Source of the DNA: Breviolum minutum Mf 1.05b.01
Lineage: Eukaryota > Sar > Dinophyceae > Suessiales > Symbiodiniaceae
Reading direction: 5' to 3'
Assembly (NCBI GenBank): GCA_000507305.1
Contig: DF239411.1
Coordinates: 177,615-241,614 of the forward strand
Length of the DNA stretch: 64,000 nucleotides
Below the pieces are notes generated by a model. That model made no database searches. It had not been told where the DNA came from and worked only from the letters and a program-made list of their open reading frames with translations. Numbering within the stretch: position 1 is the first letter of the stretch; the number at the start of each line of letters is the position of its first letter. Made by a program: the position numbers and the translations under genes. Shown here piece after piece: positions 21,776 through 34,536 of this stretch.

Positions 21776-21956
21776 CTGCATGCAACGAAATGTTCTAAAT
21801 TTGGCTTCAGATAAAGGGGATGTCGTCAATGTCATCTATCTATATGCATTTTCACACTTTTTTTTACATCTATCCTATCCTGTCCTATCATCTATCAACT
21901 ATCCAATCTATCAAGGCTTATGTATGTATGTACGTATGTATTTATGCATACATCTA

Positions 21957-22029
<73 letters not shown>
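21957..22029. repeat. (ATC)n microsatellite, about 24 units
   Basis: Near-perfect ATC/CAT units, followed by a short tandem of CTAACATCCTC up to about 22085. Confidence 0.95.
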
Positions 22030-22030
<1 letters not shown>

Positions 22031-22631
22031 ACATCCTCCTAACATCCTCCTAACATCCTCCTAACATCCTCCTCCTCCTCCTCCTGGTCCATCATCATCA
22101 TAAACATCACCACGTTCGAATCCACTTTGGGAACAAGAAACGGTGGCTACCCCGCAGGAAACGTACCGCCCCGTTCACATCGTCCGTATCATCGAAGGCC
22201 ACCCAAAGAGTCACAGCGCGTGACCTAGGAATCGCCACAAGGAGACGGGCGAAACACCACGCTACCACCAAGTCTTCCTGTCGCCTTTTTACCCGGGCCT
22301 ATAGTCAATGTCAGTCATGGCAGGTGTCCAAATTTGAGTCCCGACTCCGAAAGTGGCCAAAAGCCTGCATCCTGTGCATGTTTTTGGGCTAGGAAGTGGC
22401 GGGCCACTCAGGGAGATGGGAACAAAGATCAAAGTGCTCATGCAGGACATGGTATGCAAGAAGCCAATTTTCTTTCATTCTGTTCACAAGCTGCATCAGT
22501 TGTGCCTGGTGCCAGGGTTGTGCTGTGGGATCTCCAGGCAGCTTGCAAAACAAGTGTGCACTCCAGCAACAGAACTGCGGCCTCGGAGTGCATAGTCCAG
22601 ATGAAATCCAAAGGTTGCGTCTTGTCAGTCA

Positions 22632-22633
<2 letters not shown>

Positions 22634-22714
<81 letters not shown>
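22634..22714. repeat. (GAT)27 microsatellite
   Basis: Perfect GAT units. Poly-Asp and poly-Ser frames across it are repeat shadows. Confidence 0.95.
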
Positions 22715-22715
<1 letters not shown>

Positions 22716-23110
22716 CTGTCACTTCTACAAGGAATTTTTCTCCCAACCACTGTAAGCAAATAGTGATACAGAACAATGTCTTCCCGTGTACTCCAGCGAC
22801 ATGCTGTCCCCCGGTAAACTTGAGGCGCCCACCCAAGGATGTCCTTGAGTGTGGTTCCAATGAACCAAGGCTGGAAAGATCAGTTCCTAGACCTAGACCC
22901 TCACCTCTCAGTCACAGGACCCATGAGAAGAAACGTTCTACAATTCTACGTGTTCATGTTTTTTCAGTAGTCTGAAGGGCATTGTTGCAAGTGGCTGACA
23001 GAAGATGACAGAACAACAAGTAATGAAACAGCTCTGGCATTATCATCTATCCCTCTTTCCTTCTCGGTTTTTTGAAGACTTTAACAAATATCAAATATGA
23101 AGGCGGGGAA

Positions 23111-25090
23111 CTAAAGTCTCAAAGGGCGTTTGGGGTCCTCGACAATCGCAAGTACTCGCTCATGTGTTGCCAGGCGCTGCACCAAGTCCTTAAGCAGTCT
23201 GTCTACGACATACCGTGCTGTTGATAGATAGTGAGTAAAACATCTCCTGGTCATAATCCATTACATGAAGCATCTTCCAGTCATAATCCACCAAACTTAC
23301 TTGGTTTTGCAAGCGGTGAAGGATGTCAAAAAACATTGTTTAGCTAAGTTCTCAAATGAGGAGTTCACAATATTCTGATACATGCATAGAAACAGTATTC
23401 TATATGTATGTCAACTTTCAACGTATGTGTATTGCATTTGAATTCACTCCCTTTTTCGGGGGGGGAGGCCAAGGTTGTGCGACTCACTCAAAAAAAAAGC
23501 TTCACCTCTCAAACCCTCACAATACATCACGATCCCATGTTGCAGTCTTCTTTCATCCCCCCTTTCAACAGCACACCCCGCAAAAAATAAAACTCCCAAG
23601 ACTTCCAATATCAAGTATACATTCTTAATTTCATTCTTATATAATCATCATTCTTATCATTGAGTGTTATCATTAATATTATCATCATGATAAACTTTCT
23701 CATTCTTATAATGAATGCTCATTCTGGTCTATTTTGATTGATGTGATATGTCCTCTTTTCTACATCTGAAAATAGTATCAACCTCATCAGCTTCGCCTGA
23801 TGCAGTGGCCGCGCCAAGGTATGGGCCGCCCGGAATTGGCTGTCACGATCCTCGGGGTCGGGTCAACGACCTGTCGAGGTCGCCTGGGTTCTGTTGAAAT
23901 GAGCCCTGTTGGCTAATATCGAATGTTTGAGGGTGTTTGAGAAGTCAAATTCAAAGCTCTAAGTCTGCTTGAAAAATATGATACAGGGTAAATCAATTGG
24001 TCTGACTTAGCAATGAATTTTGTGGCACCGTGCTTGCAACAAGATTTATATCAATGTGGATTCAACTTGTAAGGTGTTATGATCGTCATGAAACTCCTCT
24101 ATGTATATTTGTGAATTCTCACAGAACTCAGTTGATGTCTATCTAGTCTACCTAGCAGCTAGAATGTGGTTATCACTTTCTCCGCGAAAATATCTTCATA
24201 TTTCAGTGTTCATATCCTGCGACCCAGAAATCTCCACATGATGACTTGAGGTTCTTTCTTTTGGGAAGTGAAAACATTTCTCACCCATTCGTCTGTAGGG
24301 GCCCAAAGGTTTCATAACTTCAATCTTCAGAAGAATCCCCTTTCTCACTGAGTACCTGGCGCTGGCTCGTTCCTGAGCACGAAACATCTTTCCCTCTGGG
24401 AATCGACTGTAAACGTGTTTTCCTTGTTGGAAAGTTGGAAAGAGAGGAAAAACAAATTGCGAGTGTTCTTTGCTACATCAGCTACAAGTATGTTCGTTTT
24501 CTGGAATGGTATCAAATCTTGTTGACTCTTGTTATTTGTTCAACCAGCCAAACAAAGTGTCTGATTGCACAAAAGATCCCTTTTTTAACCTTAGATTTTT
24601 GGGGGGTAAAAAATCGGGGTCAAAAGATCCAACGAACCATATGAATCAATCCCAACAACAAAACCCCCTGAGTTGCCCACTGTGCGTTCCAGCACCAAGT
24701 TGTCGAAATCTTGCCTTGCCTCCTCCAAACAGTTGCCCGTCAGCACCGGGAGATTTAGCCTCGTTGGATTGTGGGTCGAAAATCACGGTTGTCACTAGGG
24801 ATGTATTTGGCTTGAAGACTTAGAATCAGAATAGGCCAGCGTGGCATGCATGCACCATATGAATCCATATGATTAAATATTATGTACATGCTGTGCCAAC
24901 AAGATCTGTTCGATGAAATCTGCCAGGTCTGAGAATCTTATTCCATTTCCAATTTCCAACTTTTGGGAGTCTGAGGCCGAAGCAAGAAGCCATCTTCTCG
25001 GTATGCTTCCAACTGCGACACATCCAGAGCTTTCCCTGATCAGAACCAAGGGGTCCAGAAATTCACGAGTTAGAAACCCACAATGTTGCA
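23111..25090 (-). CDS. multi-exon unknown gene with a clear terminal exon
   Basis: Exon 25090-24888 (acceptor TTTTAACAG, donor CAT|GTACAT) reads QHCGFLTREFLDPLVLIRES, then SQKLEIGNGIRFSDLADFIE. Exon 24395-24285 (acceptor TTCCCAG, donor ATGG|GTGAGA) reads GKMFRAQERASARYSVRKGI and LLKIEVMKPLGPYRRM. Terminal exon 23217-23111 (acceptor CAACAG) reads RYVVDRLLKDLVQRLATHER, then VLAIVEDPKRPLRL and TAG. The last two exons match in phase (1 to 2). Further candidate exons lie upstream at about 25501-25441 (IDVVMHFEVTRQSRGS) and 25317-25211 (VCLDPKVFWQSAGHFEDTTD). The protein is charged, mixed alpha/beta in character and unrecognised. Confidence 0.6.
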
Positions 25091-26499
25091 CTGTTAAAAC
25101 TGTTACAAGCTGTTACATACTCACACATCTTGTATACATCTTGCATACATCTCACACACATCATCTTATGTACACTCTTTAGATCATGTCCTTTACTACA
25201 AAAACACAAGCTCCCTTTTAAATGATCTGTGGTATCTTCAAAGTGTCCAGCGCTCTGCCAAAAGACTTTGGGGTCAAGGCAAACGTGTCTCATGCAGCTG
25301 CACGACGAAAATGAACAGGATTGGCACAACGTATATCCTTCTGATAAGAAAGCTACACGCAAAAACACCTTCCAACATAATACAAACCTGAAATGTCTGG
25401 ACTTGGAGAAAGAAAGCGCATCCTCTGTCAACTCACCCGCTCAACCACTGCCTCGGCTTTGCCTCGTGACCTCAAAGTGCATGACAACATCAATCTGACA
25501 AAGCTAATGGCAATCTCTGCTTGCAATAGAAGTGTTCCAAGAAAATTGCCTTGGCCCCAAATCTCAGGCCGCTACATCTCGAAAGGTGTATTGCTTCAAG
25601 GGTTCCAATTCCTCCACAGAAAACGATCAAGAGAAAAATCGGGGATCAAAAAAATCAGCATGGATCGGCGGCCCTGGGGATAGAATCAACCTAGGGCTTG
25701 GAGGTCTCGGCATATTACCATTGTTACCTAGATCTTCGGCATACCAATACCTACCAGTAGATCTAGACTTCGGAACTCCGCGTCTTTCCCTCACCTCTGG
25801 ATGGTCCCAAATGGGCGACCGCTCTGCGGGTGTCGCTTGGACCGCTTCTCGTGGCCATGCCCGCCTGGGTAGGTTACGCCCAGGGAAAATGAATTAAATT
25901 TCATCATGTTTCAATATATTTCATCTATATAAACCAGAGAAAGCCAACAGAGAAAACAAACCCAACTGTTTTGAAAAATCATAGAAGAGCAAAAGACGAA
26001 AAGACAACACGGGAAAATGAAACAGTTGAACACAGCAAATGCCAAAAGAAAACAAAAAACAAAAGACCAAACAATCAAACCAAACACATAATATACCTTA
26101 CCATACCTTACCATATTGTCGAACAAACAAACATGCCACCAACAATCACAGCAACCTCGAAAACCATTTGTATGCAATTGCAGAGTCTGTACAAGACAGC
26201 TGGTTGACAAATACTTAACCCCTGAAAGGGATTGTGCTGGCAGCTTGCCTTTCGCCATATTTCACTACTCTCAAAACAATTCCCAGTTCACTGGCATCCT
26301 CAAGGGGAAAAAATTGAAAACACTTTGACGATATGCAGACCGCTAGAGATAAAACAATCAATTGATGGAGTTGCACACGATCATACGTATATATTTCTTC
26401 ACATTTACACTACACACTATTTTCTTGATGGATTGTCATCTTTTCAAGATACCGTTCCTTTCTCTAATACAATCGAGGTAGAAGCAGCAAAGCAAGGTT

Positions 26500-27959
26500 T
26501 CCAAGATCCCCTGCAGAGCTCGCAACTGCTGCAACTGGAATTCCACGGCTTCCTCTTCAAGTTGTTCAAGGCCATTATCTAAAGGTGTTTCAAGACATGT
26601 GAAGTCTGAGTTCCTTGGTTTTGAAAGGAGAGAACTTGAAACAGAGATGGGGAGAGCAGTTACCGGAAAAACAACAATTTAAAGTATCCGCAAGAACCGA
26701 AGGCAAAATTGAAGTGATGCTGCTGAATGTTCTTGTTTTCAAGTCAATATCCGCAGACAAGCTCACCTTCCGATCCAAGAGGTCCTGCACTAACTGCGAA
26801 ACTGATCGCCCACACTGGAAGGTCTCCTTGCAGGACAACTGGGAGTAGCGTAACTCCCGGAGCTCCACCTTGGCGAGCTCTCGCTTGTCATCCAGTTTTG
26901 CATATCTTGCCTTTGCACGCTTCGAGAATGCTTTACCGCTCCGTCTTAATTTTTTGGGTGGTGGATATGGGGCTTCTCCCCCGTTTGCCTGATCTCTGCA
27001 CGGGCGCCTCACCACGATGGTGTTGCAAGACCTCCCAGGTCCTTTTGATCAGCTCTTCGTGCTCATCTTCCTCCTCTTCCATGATTGATTTCATGTCATG
27101 AGACGTCTGTCTGGACATTGATGGCCTTGCTGCCTTTCGCACCAGTCCATTGTCTTCATCGTCGACTTCGCGGCAAGATGTTTCAGATGATGCCAACTCC
27201 TTCAATTTCTCCGTCTTCTCATCCTCCCACTTCCAAAGCAAATTGGCCCATTGGCCGATCGGGTCGTCCTCCTTGCCCGAAACCAAGTCTAACTCCACGT
27301 CAGAGTCGGCCTTGTCTCTCTGCTCGACTTCAATGTATCTCTTCTCCTGCCCCTTCCACCAGCTCCAAGTGTCCTTCTCATCGTCCCCTGCCTCATCCGG
27401 CTCCAATTTCTCTTGCACGTGAAATGCTTGAGCTGGTTCCTGCTGGGGTGATGGCACTTTTCGAACCTCACTTGTCTGCTTGGCTCTGAAGGCAGGAGCA
27501 GAGAGGATCTCGTCGGTTGCGCTTTGAGCACCTTTCCAAATGGATTGTCCATGCTCCTTCACCTGCTTTTCGAGCACTCCTCTTAGGCCAGTGCCACCAG
27601 TGCCTTGCTCAGAAGTCTTTACCTCCACGGCCACAGGCCTCGGTGGAGGCTCCACCTATCTTCAACCTTGTCACATCGGAGCCGAAGGACCGGAGGAAAA
27701 GCACCAAACTGGTGAAGCCACGCACAGTGAAGCCAGCTTCTCCAGGATCCGAGTCATCCGAGTCATCCGAGTCATCCGTGACATCCGGGTTGTGCGTCAG
27801 ATCCAAATCCAAGGTGCGCTTCTCCGTCCCCTCGGCCCTCAGAAACTGCTCGAGCTCTTCGATGCTTGTACGCAAAGATTCGTTCGTCAGCCCCTTCCCG
27901 GAAAGCTGGATCTCCAACTGTTCCTTCTCGTTGACCTTCACGAAGCTCGGAGTCTTCAT
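26500..27959 (-). CDS. acidic, coiled-coil-like unknown protein with frame breaks
   Basis: From ATG 27959 the frame reads MKTPSFVKVNEKEQLEIQLS, an acidic Ser/Asp repeat (DDSDDSDDSD), then FTVRGFTSLVLFLRSFGSDV to about 27660. There the coding look moves to another frame (PPPRPVAVEVKTSEQGTGG...) with Trp-rich DTWSWWKGQEKRYIEVEQRD and WANLLWKWEDEKTEKLKELA to about 26940. It then moves again to KKLRRSGKAFSKRAKARYAK and LVQDLLDRK, ending at a canonical donor AAG|GTGAGC (26767/26766). A possible next exon near 26557 reads EAVEFQLQQLRALQGILETL. The character is highly charged and coiled coil. The two frame changes have no good splice sites. The second lies at a run of six A, so sequencing indels or a decaying gene are possible. 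Confidence 0.5.
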
Positions 27960-28421
27960 GCGCAAAACCATGCAATGCTTTGCTTTTGATTGCTTTTGTA
28001 TGATTTTGTCGTCTTTTCTGTTCCAAATCCAAATGAAACCACCAAATTGAAAATCATTGGTTTTGTACTGGTTTTGTTTCATACTTTGTAACTTTGATAT
28101 CTGTTTTTTTCATTTTGGATCCATGCCAGGTCAAGAACCCGATGGAGAACTTTGTGGAAAGCTACAGTTCCTGTGAACGCAACCTCCCAAGGGGGAGAAA
28201 GGCTAATAGAAGTGTTGCGACAAGTGAAGTTGGTGTGAAATCTGATTAAGAAATTTTAGATAATTTTAGATAGTTTTGCAAGAGACGGGAAAGTCATCTT
28301 CTCCAACTTCATTTCAACATCCAAACATGCGCAATATTTAAACAATGAAGAATCAAGTTTGTATGTAATGAATCATGTCTCAGCTGCGTGCATAACTACC
28401 CATGGCTTGGGGCCTCCCTCC

Positions 28422-29165
28422 TCAACCCATAAGGCAAAAAATTGCTCCGTCCTCACGAAGTTGGAAGCTCCCCTCCACCTCCAGTTCAGAAAAGGCAATT
28501 AGATATATCGCAGTCACATATGATACAAGTACATCATCGTCGACAATAATTATACGTACAATTATACTGCATATGCATCTAATTCATCTACATTAACTAA
28601 CATGTAGTATACACAGATACAGTATGTCAGTGTGCCATCTTATCATCTTTAGCTTCAACCACCAGGGTGCCACAGGATGAATTGCTAGTCAAACATGGCT
28701 AGCCAATGCATCCTCGTTCTGCTTAACCCATTACCCATTTGCAACCAATGCACAACATGGAAAAGCAAGCTGATCAAGTGTTCGCTGCTGCTCCCACGAC
28801 TGTGTTCTTGTTTCATAATTTTCACACAAACCACAAAATTGGAGGAATGGCAACCTACAGCGGTATGCGAGAATGCCACCTGCATGCTATCTGCTACCTA
28901 CATGCTATCAGCTATCTGCTTCTGCTTTCCAGCATGTTTCATTCCAAATGTATTTGATGGTCAATCCATGATTCCTTAAAAAAAGGTCGGCTTCCAGAGA
29001 TGCTGCAATATGAGACCATCTTCCCATCAACATAGATCAACGGCCGTTCAAAAGGATTCACCCCCTACCACACCACACATCACCATGGACAGGTCAATGG
29101 AGTCTCACCTCTTCGCCAAAGACGCAAAGTCGAACACGGTGAGGGGTGGACACGTCCGTCACATC
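28422..29165 (-). CDS. last exons of an unknown gene
   Basis: Exon 29165-29109 (57 nt, acceptor ATCTTTTAG, donor GAG|GTGAGA, phase 0-0) reads DVTDVSTPHRVRLCVFGEE. Terminal exon 28478-28422 (acceptor GAACTGGAG, phase 0) reads VEGSFQLREDGAIFCLMG and TGA, and the frame is also open a little upstream (LIAFSELE). Phases agree. More 5' exons of the same gene may be at about 29950-29730 (LLEYCGHLLYGLTLVMEGRL), 30312-30206 and 30621-30566, all - strand, but their joins are unproven. No family was recognised. Confidence 0.5.
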
Positions 29166-30795
29166 CTAAAAGATGGGACGGCTGCTTTGATGAACCGAAG
29201 CACCGGCAGTCCCTTTTTTGATCTAGCTTGGATCAGAAAGCTATGACTCTGCACGTGAATTCATCTCATTCCTACCGAACAAGAAGTGCTTCCATTGACA
29301 TACCACAGTCTCAGGCACTCCACCCAACGAACCTCCCAGAGACCCCACTGGTTGTGAGAGTGTTTGGCGGGCTCCTGGAACAGCAGAAGCTTTTCCACCA
29401 CATTAAGAATGTGCTCGTGATCAATGGAAGCTCTACTAGGAAGGGTGCATCCTCATCAATTTGGGTCATACATTCAAAATGTTGGCCTAGTCTGGCCGGC
29501 CCTCAATTCCTCAAACTTTTGACATATCCATTTCATTCGACCAATTTCAGGAGTAGTTGACCTTCCATCTTTGTCCTTCTCTACCATGTTGGCCCGCTTT
29601 AGCAGGGCATCGCACTGAAAGCTGCAGCAGCTCAAAGCTGCTTCATTTCACAAATGTTTCAAGAGGATTGGTGTAGTCAACTTTGTCCCACAACTACATT
29701 CTGACATTGAGTCTCACTGATTTAATCCATTTTAATCCCATACATGTATTCTTTCCATCTCAACAATTGCAAAAATGTCTCCCAACCTTCCAAGACTTGA
29801 TTCTCACAGACATAGAATTGGAAGTTGGCTTTGTATCTTGAAAGTTTGAGCCAGGCTTTGCGGTTCAGCCTGCCTTCCATGACAAGTGTCAGTCCATACA
29901 GTAGATGTCCGCAGTATTCAAGCAGCAAACGAAGGCATATACGTGTGGTACTTATCTGACAGAAAACACTCAAAAGCTCTTTTCTGTACAACGTGTTGCA
30001 AGTACATAAATCCATGACCCATGCATGCATGGCATGCAGTGCGCCCCTAGACTCCTTGATTCTGAAGATTTTTCTTGGGAATCAAGGGACAAGCTGCGAA
30101 AGAAACCTGAGATGTTCAAAAGCACTGAGTAATTTCAGGAATGTCTGGAAAACATGTTTTTCCCCACCATATCTCCACAATCTGAAAAAAAATACGAGGA
30201 AACCTTCAGAGTCAGGGACCCAACCCGGGGCGCTTCTCATTCCGAATTTACAACGCCGGGTCCAGACACCGCGGCACGGGCCTGAGCCAGGGGAGAATGA
30301 GATACCGGTCATCCAAGCTTGGGACTTAGTTTAAAGGTAGATGTGTACAAACAAATATCATAATGATAGTATGATGCATTGTAGATTCTCGCTGATTATA
30401 GATATTGTAGTTTAGTATTGCTTATAGTTTAGTATATAAAGTAGTTTGTGCGTCAATTTATGCTCAAAGTTGCAATTTCCTTTGGACTTAGACTGTGGCT
30501 GTTTCACATTTCTCTTTGCGTCAAGAAACACACCACGGCCATCGCCGTTCACTGTGCCTAGAAGTGTCAGTGTCGGCGGTTGCATCTACTTCCATGCGGA
30601 AGGGAGAGATGGACCTGCAGAGACCATGGTCGCGACTCTTGCCTGAGAAGATTCGAAGATTCCAACACTTATAATTCATTATAATTATCGCACAGGATTG
30701 ATGCCTATAATTATAACGACTATCGCCCAGCACCATCGCGCATGATCAGCACATCATCTGCATCCTCTTATCCAGTCTTATCTAATCATCATCGA

Positions 30796-32529
30796 TCATC
30801 CTACAGTAAATTTATGTAAATTTGCATCTTTTTGAACCAGCCCTTCATCTAGCCCTCTTTGCACAGAAACATCACAATCATCCGAGGTCACCAACGGGGG
30901 CGAAGGCAAGGGCAGGTCGAGATCCTGCAAATCCTGACCGTGGCATACCAAGGCATCTGAGATGTTGAGATAACGTCCTAAAGATCATGTGAACTGGACA
31001 AACTCACTGACCTTACTTTCATAAGGTCTGACACTCCTGGTTCCTCTTGGGCGTTTGCCAGCCCTGGTGCTGGACGGGGCCAGAGGGAGCCACCACAAGT
31101 GACGGGATGCCATATGTTCGGAAGATTGGACTTGCCATGTCCCTTTAATGAGGGCTTGAATCAATAAATGGCATCATGGGAATCGTCTACTCGGCGGAGA
31201 GCTGAACAAGGGATGTAGGAAGATTACATCAAGAGCAATCATAGGTTGATATTCTACGTGGTCTAGATACACCATTATTTTCGGTGGGGCAGGCTTATCA
31301 CTGTCAAAACTTCGATTTTCTGGATGTTGGGCCGGTTGGGATTTGCAAAGCTGCGCTTTGCAGTGAACGGGTTTGGGACCTGATGATTCCCGGAACACGA
31401 GACTGGGGGTTGCCTAGACATGTAACCATTTTATCAATGATACTATCATCTGAATTCTGAAAGACATGTGTACCACAACCCTCAAAATAACATCAGACAT
31501 GCCCCTTTGGGACCTTTACAGCATCCCACCCTACAACCTGACCTCCACCAGGACATCCATTCGTTGCGCCTGGCCAACACTGAAGGCTCAACGGGTGAAG
31601 TTGTGTGGTTTGGTATGGTGAAGCTTTTGAGTACTTTCCAAACCTTCCCAACGTTGCCTCTAAATCTGCCAAGTCCATAGTCTCTGCAAAGCCTTGAGCC
31701 TTAGCCAAAAAACTTTAAGAAAGTTTGGGAAGCTGCGGAGATCTAAAAACACATTTTAAAAAAATCCATAGCCAATCCTGGATAATGGGCTGCTTGTTGT
31801 ATTGAAGGAATCTCTATCTGGGCTGCCCCAACCAGTACCATGGGGTCAGCGGGCCCACCCTGGACGGTGGCACGATATCCGACGTTCATGGGATGTATTG
31901 ATCTGTCTGCACTGTCTGAACTGTGTGAATCAATCCTGTTCAGACTGTGTAACTTCCACACATGATTGATTTAGCATTTTGTTCTACAACTACCCAACGG
32001 CCTGTCACATCCATCCACCAAACACTTGTGTCACATCCAACCATCCCGTCACAAGATTCTTCCAAATTCTCGACCCTCGAAAACTAGGAAGGCATCAACC
32101 ATGCATCTTAACCTCAACCCAGGTCCCAAAAACTCACGGCCCAACACCTCCCAAAGAGGTTTCCAGTATTTCTCTTCTGGTGGTTCTGAATTTGCAAAGC
32201 AATCAATGGCTGGAAGCTCCTGTGAAGACAAGCTATAAATAAAAAGAAAGATGACATCACCCAGGAAGAGTTATATAGTCAGACATCAAAAAGAAAACGA
32301 CGCAAGCATCATCTAATTCAGTATGAAAATGTATGAACATTCAAGTATAAAAAGTATGGTGTGTGATTGCAAGTAAATCCATCTCCATTTATTGGAGATA
32401 CAACCTCTTGTAGCAAACCCACCATCTACAATCAAGGTTCATCTATCTCCCTTGAAACTCCACAGCCTCCAGTAATGATATTCAAACTTCTGGCACTCCT
32501 CCAAGCCCAGTTCAGCGAGATCGCTCCAT
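30796..32529 (-). CDS. multi-exon unknown gene ending at 30796
   Basis: The best-supported exons are as follows. 32529 onward: WSDLAELGLEECQKFEYHYW. 32219-32148: 72 nt, acceptor TTCACAG, donor GAG|GTGTTG, reading LPAIDCFANSEPPEEKYWKP. About 31906-31785: MNVGYRATVQGGPADPMVLV and GAAQIEIPSIQQAAHYP. About 31701-31644: AQGFAETMDLADLEATLG. About 31400-31180: PVHCKAQLCKSQPAQHPENR and IMVYLDHVEYQPMIALD. 31063-31017: LANAQEEPGVSDLMK, donor AAA|GTAAGG. Terminal 30924-30796: acceptor GATTTGCAG, DLDLPLPSPPLVTSDDCDVS, then RGLDEGLVQKDANLHKFTVG and TGA. The last two exons are phase-matched. The product is acidic and Pro-rich toward the C-terminus. I cannot name it, and internal exons may be missing. Confidence 0.58.
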
Positions 32530-34402
32530 CTGTCAGTGTCAATGTGAACACACCCGACAAGTGGATGCAATGTTACGACTTCCCTTTTCTCATGTGTTTC
32601 TCGGTATCTTTTTTCATGATCTCGTTTCACGTTCGGTTCATGTTTTTTTGTTGGGCAGAAGATTCAACAATCCGCTAGGTGCTGAGTGCAAGTGCCGGTT
32701 TTTACAGGTATACCTTATGTAAAAACAGGTTGGAAAAATGCCATTGACTACAGATTTGGCCCCGAACGCGGGTTCATGTCTGAAAAAAGCTTGCCCAGCA
32801 TATTGTGCAAGGGCCGAAAAGGCCTTCAGAGTGGGGATAGTGCGAAAAAATCCCTGCAAACAATGCTTTTAGTGGGAAAAGTGCCTTTGCAGGAAGGGGA
32901 GAAAAAGGTTCAAAGTGCGATGTTCTTTACCATTTTTTGTCGTTGGGGTGGTTGGAAAGGAGGGACAAAAATCTGTGGTAGATGTGGTCTGCGTTCTTGG
33001 TTGGTACGAGTACTCTCTCAAGCCCAGTTCAACTTGAATTTCTCTGAATGGGTTGAGGGTTTTGCTGAAGGCATCCTAGACACTGTGGGGAAGGCATGGG
33101 AATGCAATGTATAGGTACCTGCTTGGCAGAACGAGGTGCTTATATAGCTCCAAAGCTGAGTTTGGCAGGGGGGGGGCGCAAGACTTGTGCTCCAGAATGC
33201 TGGTTGTTGGATGTTGTTCAATGGGATTTGGCCGCGAACTCCATTTACTGTAGCTCAAAAATTGTCCTGCACAATTTACCCTTCAGATTGAAGTCCACCT
33301 CGCATTGCTTCTGAATATAAAGGGCAGTGCCGGCCGTCATCACCCAGTCAGGTGTAAATATCAGCTTTCCATATCATCTTTCCTCAATTTTCCACGCACC
33401 TTCGTGGCCAACCATGAAACCACATGAAACCATGAAGCATTCATCAGCCCCGGCCTGACGCTGGTGGGTTCGCTCGATTGTACCTCAGATTCGTTTCACG
33501 TAGCAGACCGACCCTTCAAAACACAAGTAGTAATACATAAACAGTAGCTCGTAGGTCATAACTTTCGATACCAAAGACATGTCTTGTAAGCCACAAACCT
33601 CTTCAGCAGCACCATGTGCATTCTCACCTTAGCAACAGCAACAAACTGCGACACAATAACAGAAGTCTATTTGCATCGGAAATTTCTGTCCGGAATCCGA
33701 ATCCTTTCCGCACAAAATAAAAACGCAGCGAAGAAATGGCAAAAGTCCCCATGGCTCCCCGTGTAGTGTCCACATAATGATACGATTCATTTACCGTATA
33801 ATTAATGGGACATGATGGTACATGACATTGTATGACAATGAGGATTAGATACATAGATGTGCCATCAACGCAAGTACAGAATTTTAGAAATCACCTCAAT
33901 TGAAAAACTTCCAGGTGTCCTTTCCAAACCTTCCACCAAGGCGCCACCAGTAAAGACTCGGAAGGCTTCTCGCTTGGGGCGGCCACTCGCTTCGCGCCTT
34001 ACGCCAAAAGAAATTGAAATGCCACCATGTCCAAACTCTCAGCGTCTTTTTGACTAGAAAATCAATGAAAATCAGGAGCTCAAGTACGAACCAAGTCGCT
34101 TTTCGCCACCACCGCAGCCACCACTGCTCCCCTTAGCAGTGAAGCAGGATAACTTTGGAAGCAGGTTATTTGCTTTGAGAAAACCCCAAAATGACAAAAC
34201 ATATGTATCCAATTGTATCCAAATTGAGAAAGGCATCCCATCCCACTTACACCAAAAGACCGACAATACTCCACGAGATCTCAAGAGTGATCCCGCAACT
34301 GCCACACAGTCCCACCCTCATGCATCTTATGTTCTAATGATGCATTGCCACAATTATGAGACGAGTGACGAGACAACATGAGAACTGCTGCAGACTTAAA
34401 AT
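32530..34402. other. mostly unassigned
   Basis: A + strand frame at 32686-33114 is long (142 codons) but lies inside the - strand array, lacks borders and contains short inverted repeats (CCTGCAAA/TTTGCAGG at about 32852-32893). No gene is called. Confidence 0.3.
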
Positions 34403-34536
34403 ATGAAAATCGTGTTTCCAACATCTCTTCATCAAATGTTGGAGCTCTTCAAAAATCTTTGCAACATCGGGGATAACCCTCTTGGCTGGGGGATCGGACC
34501 TGGCATTGTGTATTGGACAAGTCACCAAGGATACGC
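34403..34536 (-). CDS. candidate exon, unknown
   Basis: An acceptor CGTTTGCAG at 34537 opens a - strand frame reading VSLVTCPIHNARSDPPAKRV and IPDVAKIFEELQHLMKRCWK. The frame is also open upstream to 34726 (LLQFDEVTKILHFRVSFAG) and downstream to 34334, so the extent is uncertain. It may be an upstream exon of the gene ending at 30796. Confidence 0.38.

Larger units (their letters stand above)
21776..23110. other. intergenic or intronic sequence with two microsatellites
   Basis: It contains the ATC and GAT runs listed separately. The + frame 22334-22975 is stretched by the GAT run and is not supported. The region separates the 3' end at 23111 from the next - strand exon at 21775. Confidence 0.4.

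Noticed and set aside
22334..22975. + frame with a long poly-Asp run
   Set aside because: It is kept open by the GAT microsatellite. Flanking parts have no splice support and the strand opposes the local array.
25211..25317. Possible class II aminoacyl-tRNA synthetase motif 1 (VFWQSAGHFEDTTD)
   Set aside because: There is only local resemblance to W-SGH motifs. No motif 2 or 3 was found in neighbouring exons.
25532..25897. 121-codon + strand frame
   Set aside because: Composition is low in protein character, the strand opposes the array and there are no splice borders. It may be chance.
32686..33114. 142-codon + strand frame
   Set aside because: It lies inside the - strand array, has no start context or borders, and overlaps short inverted repeats.
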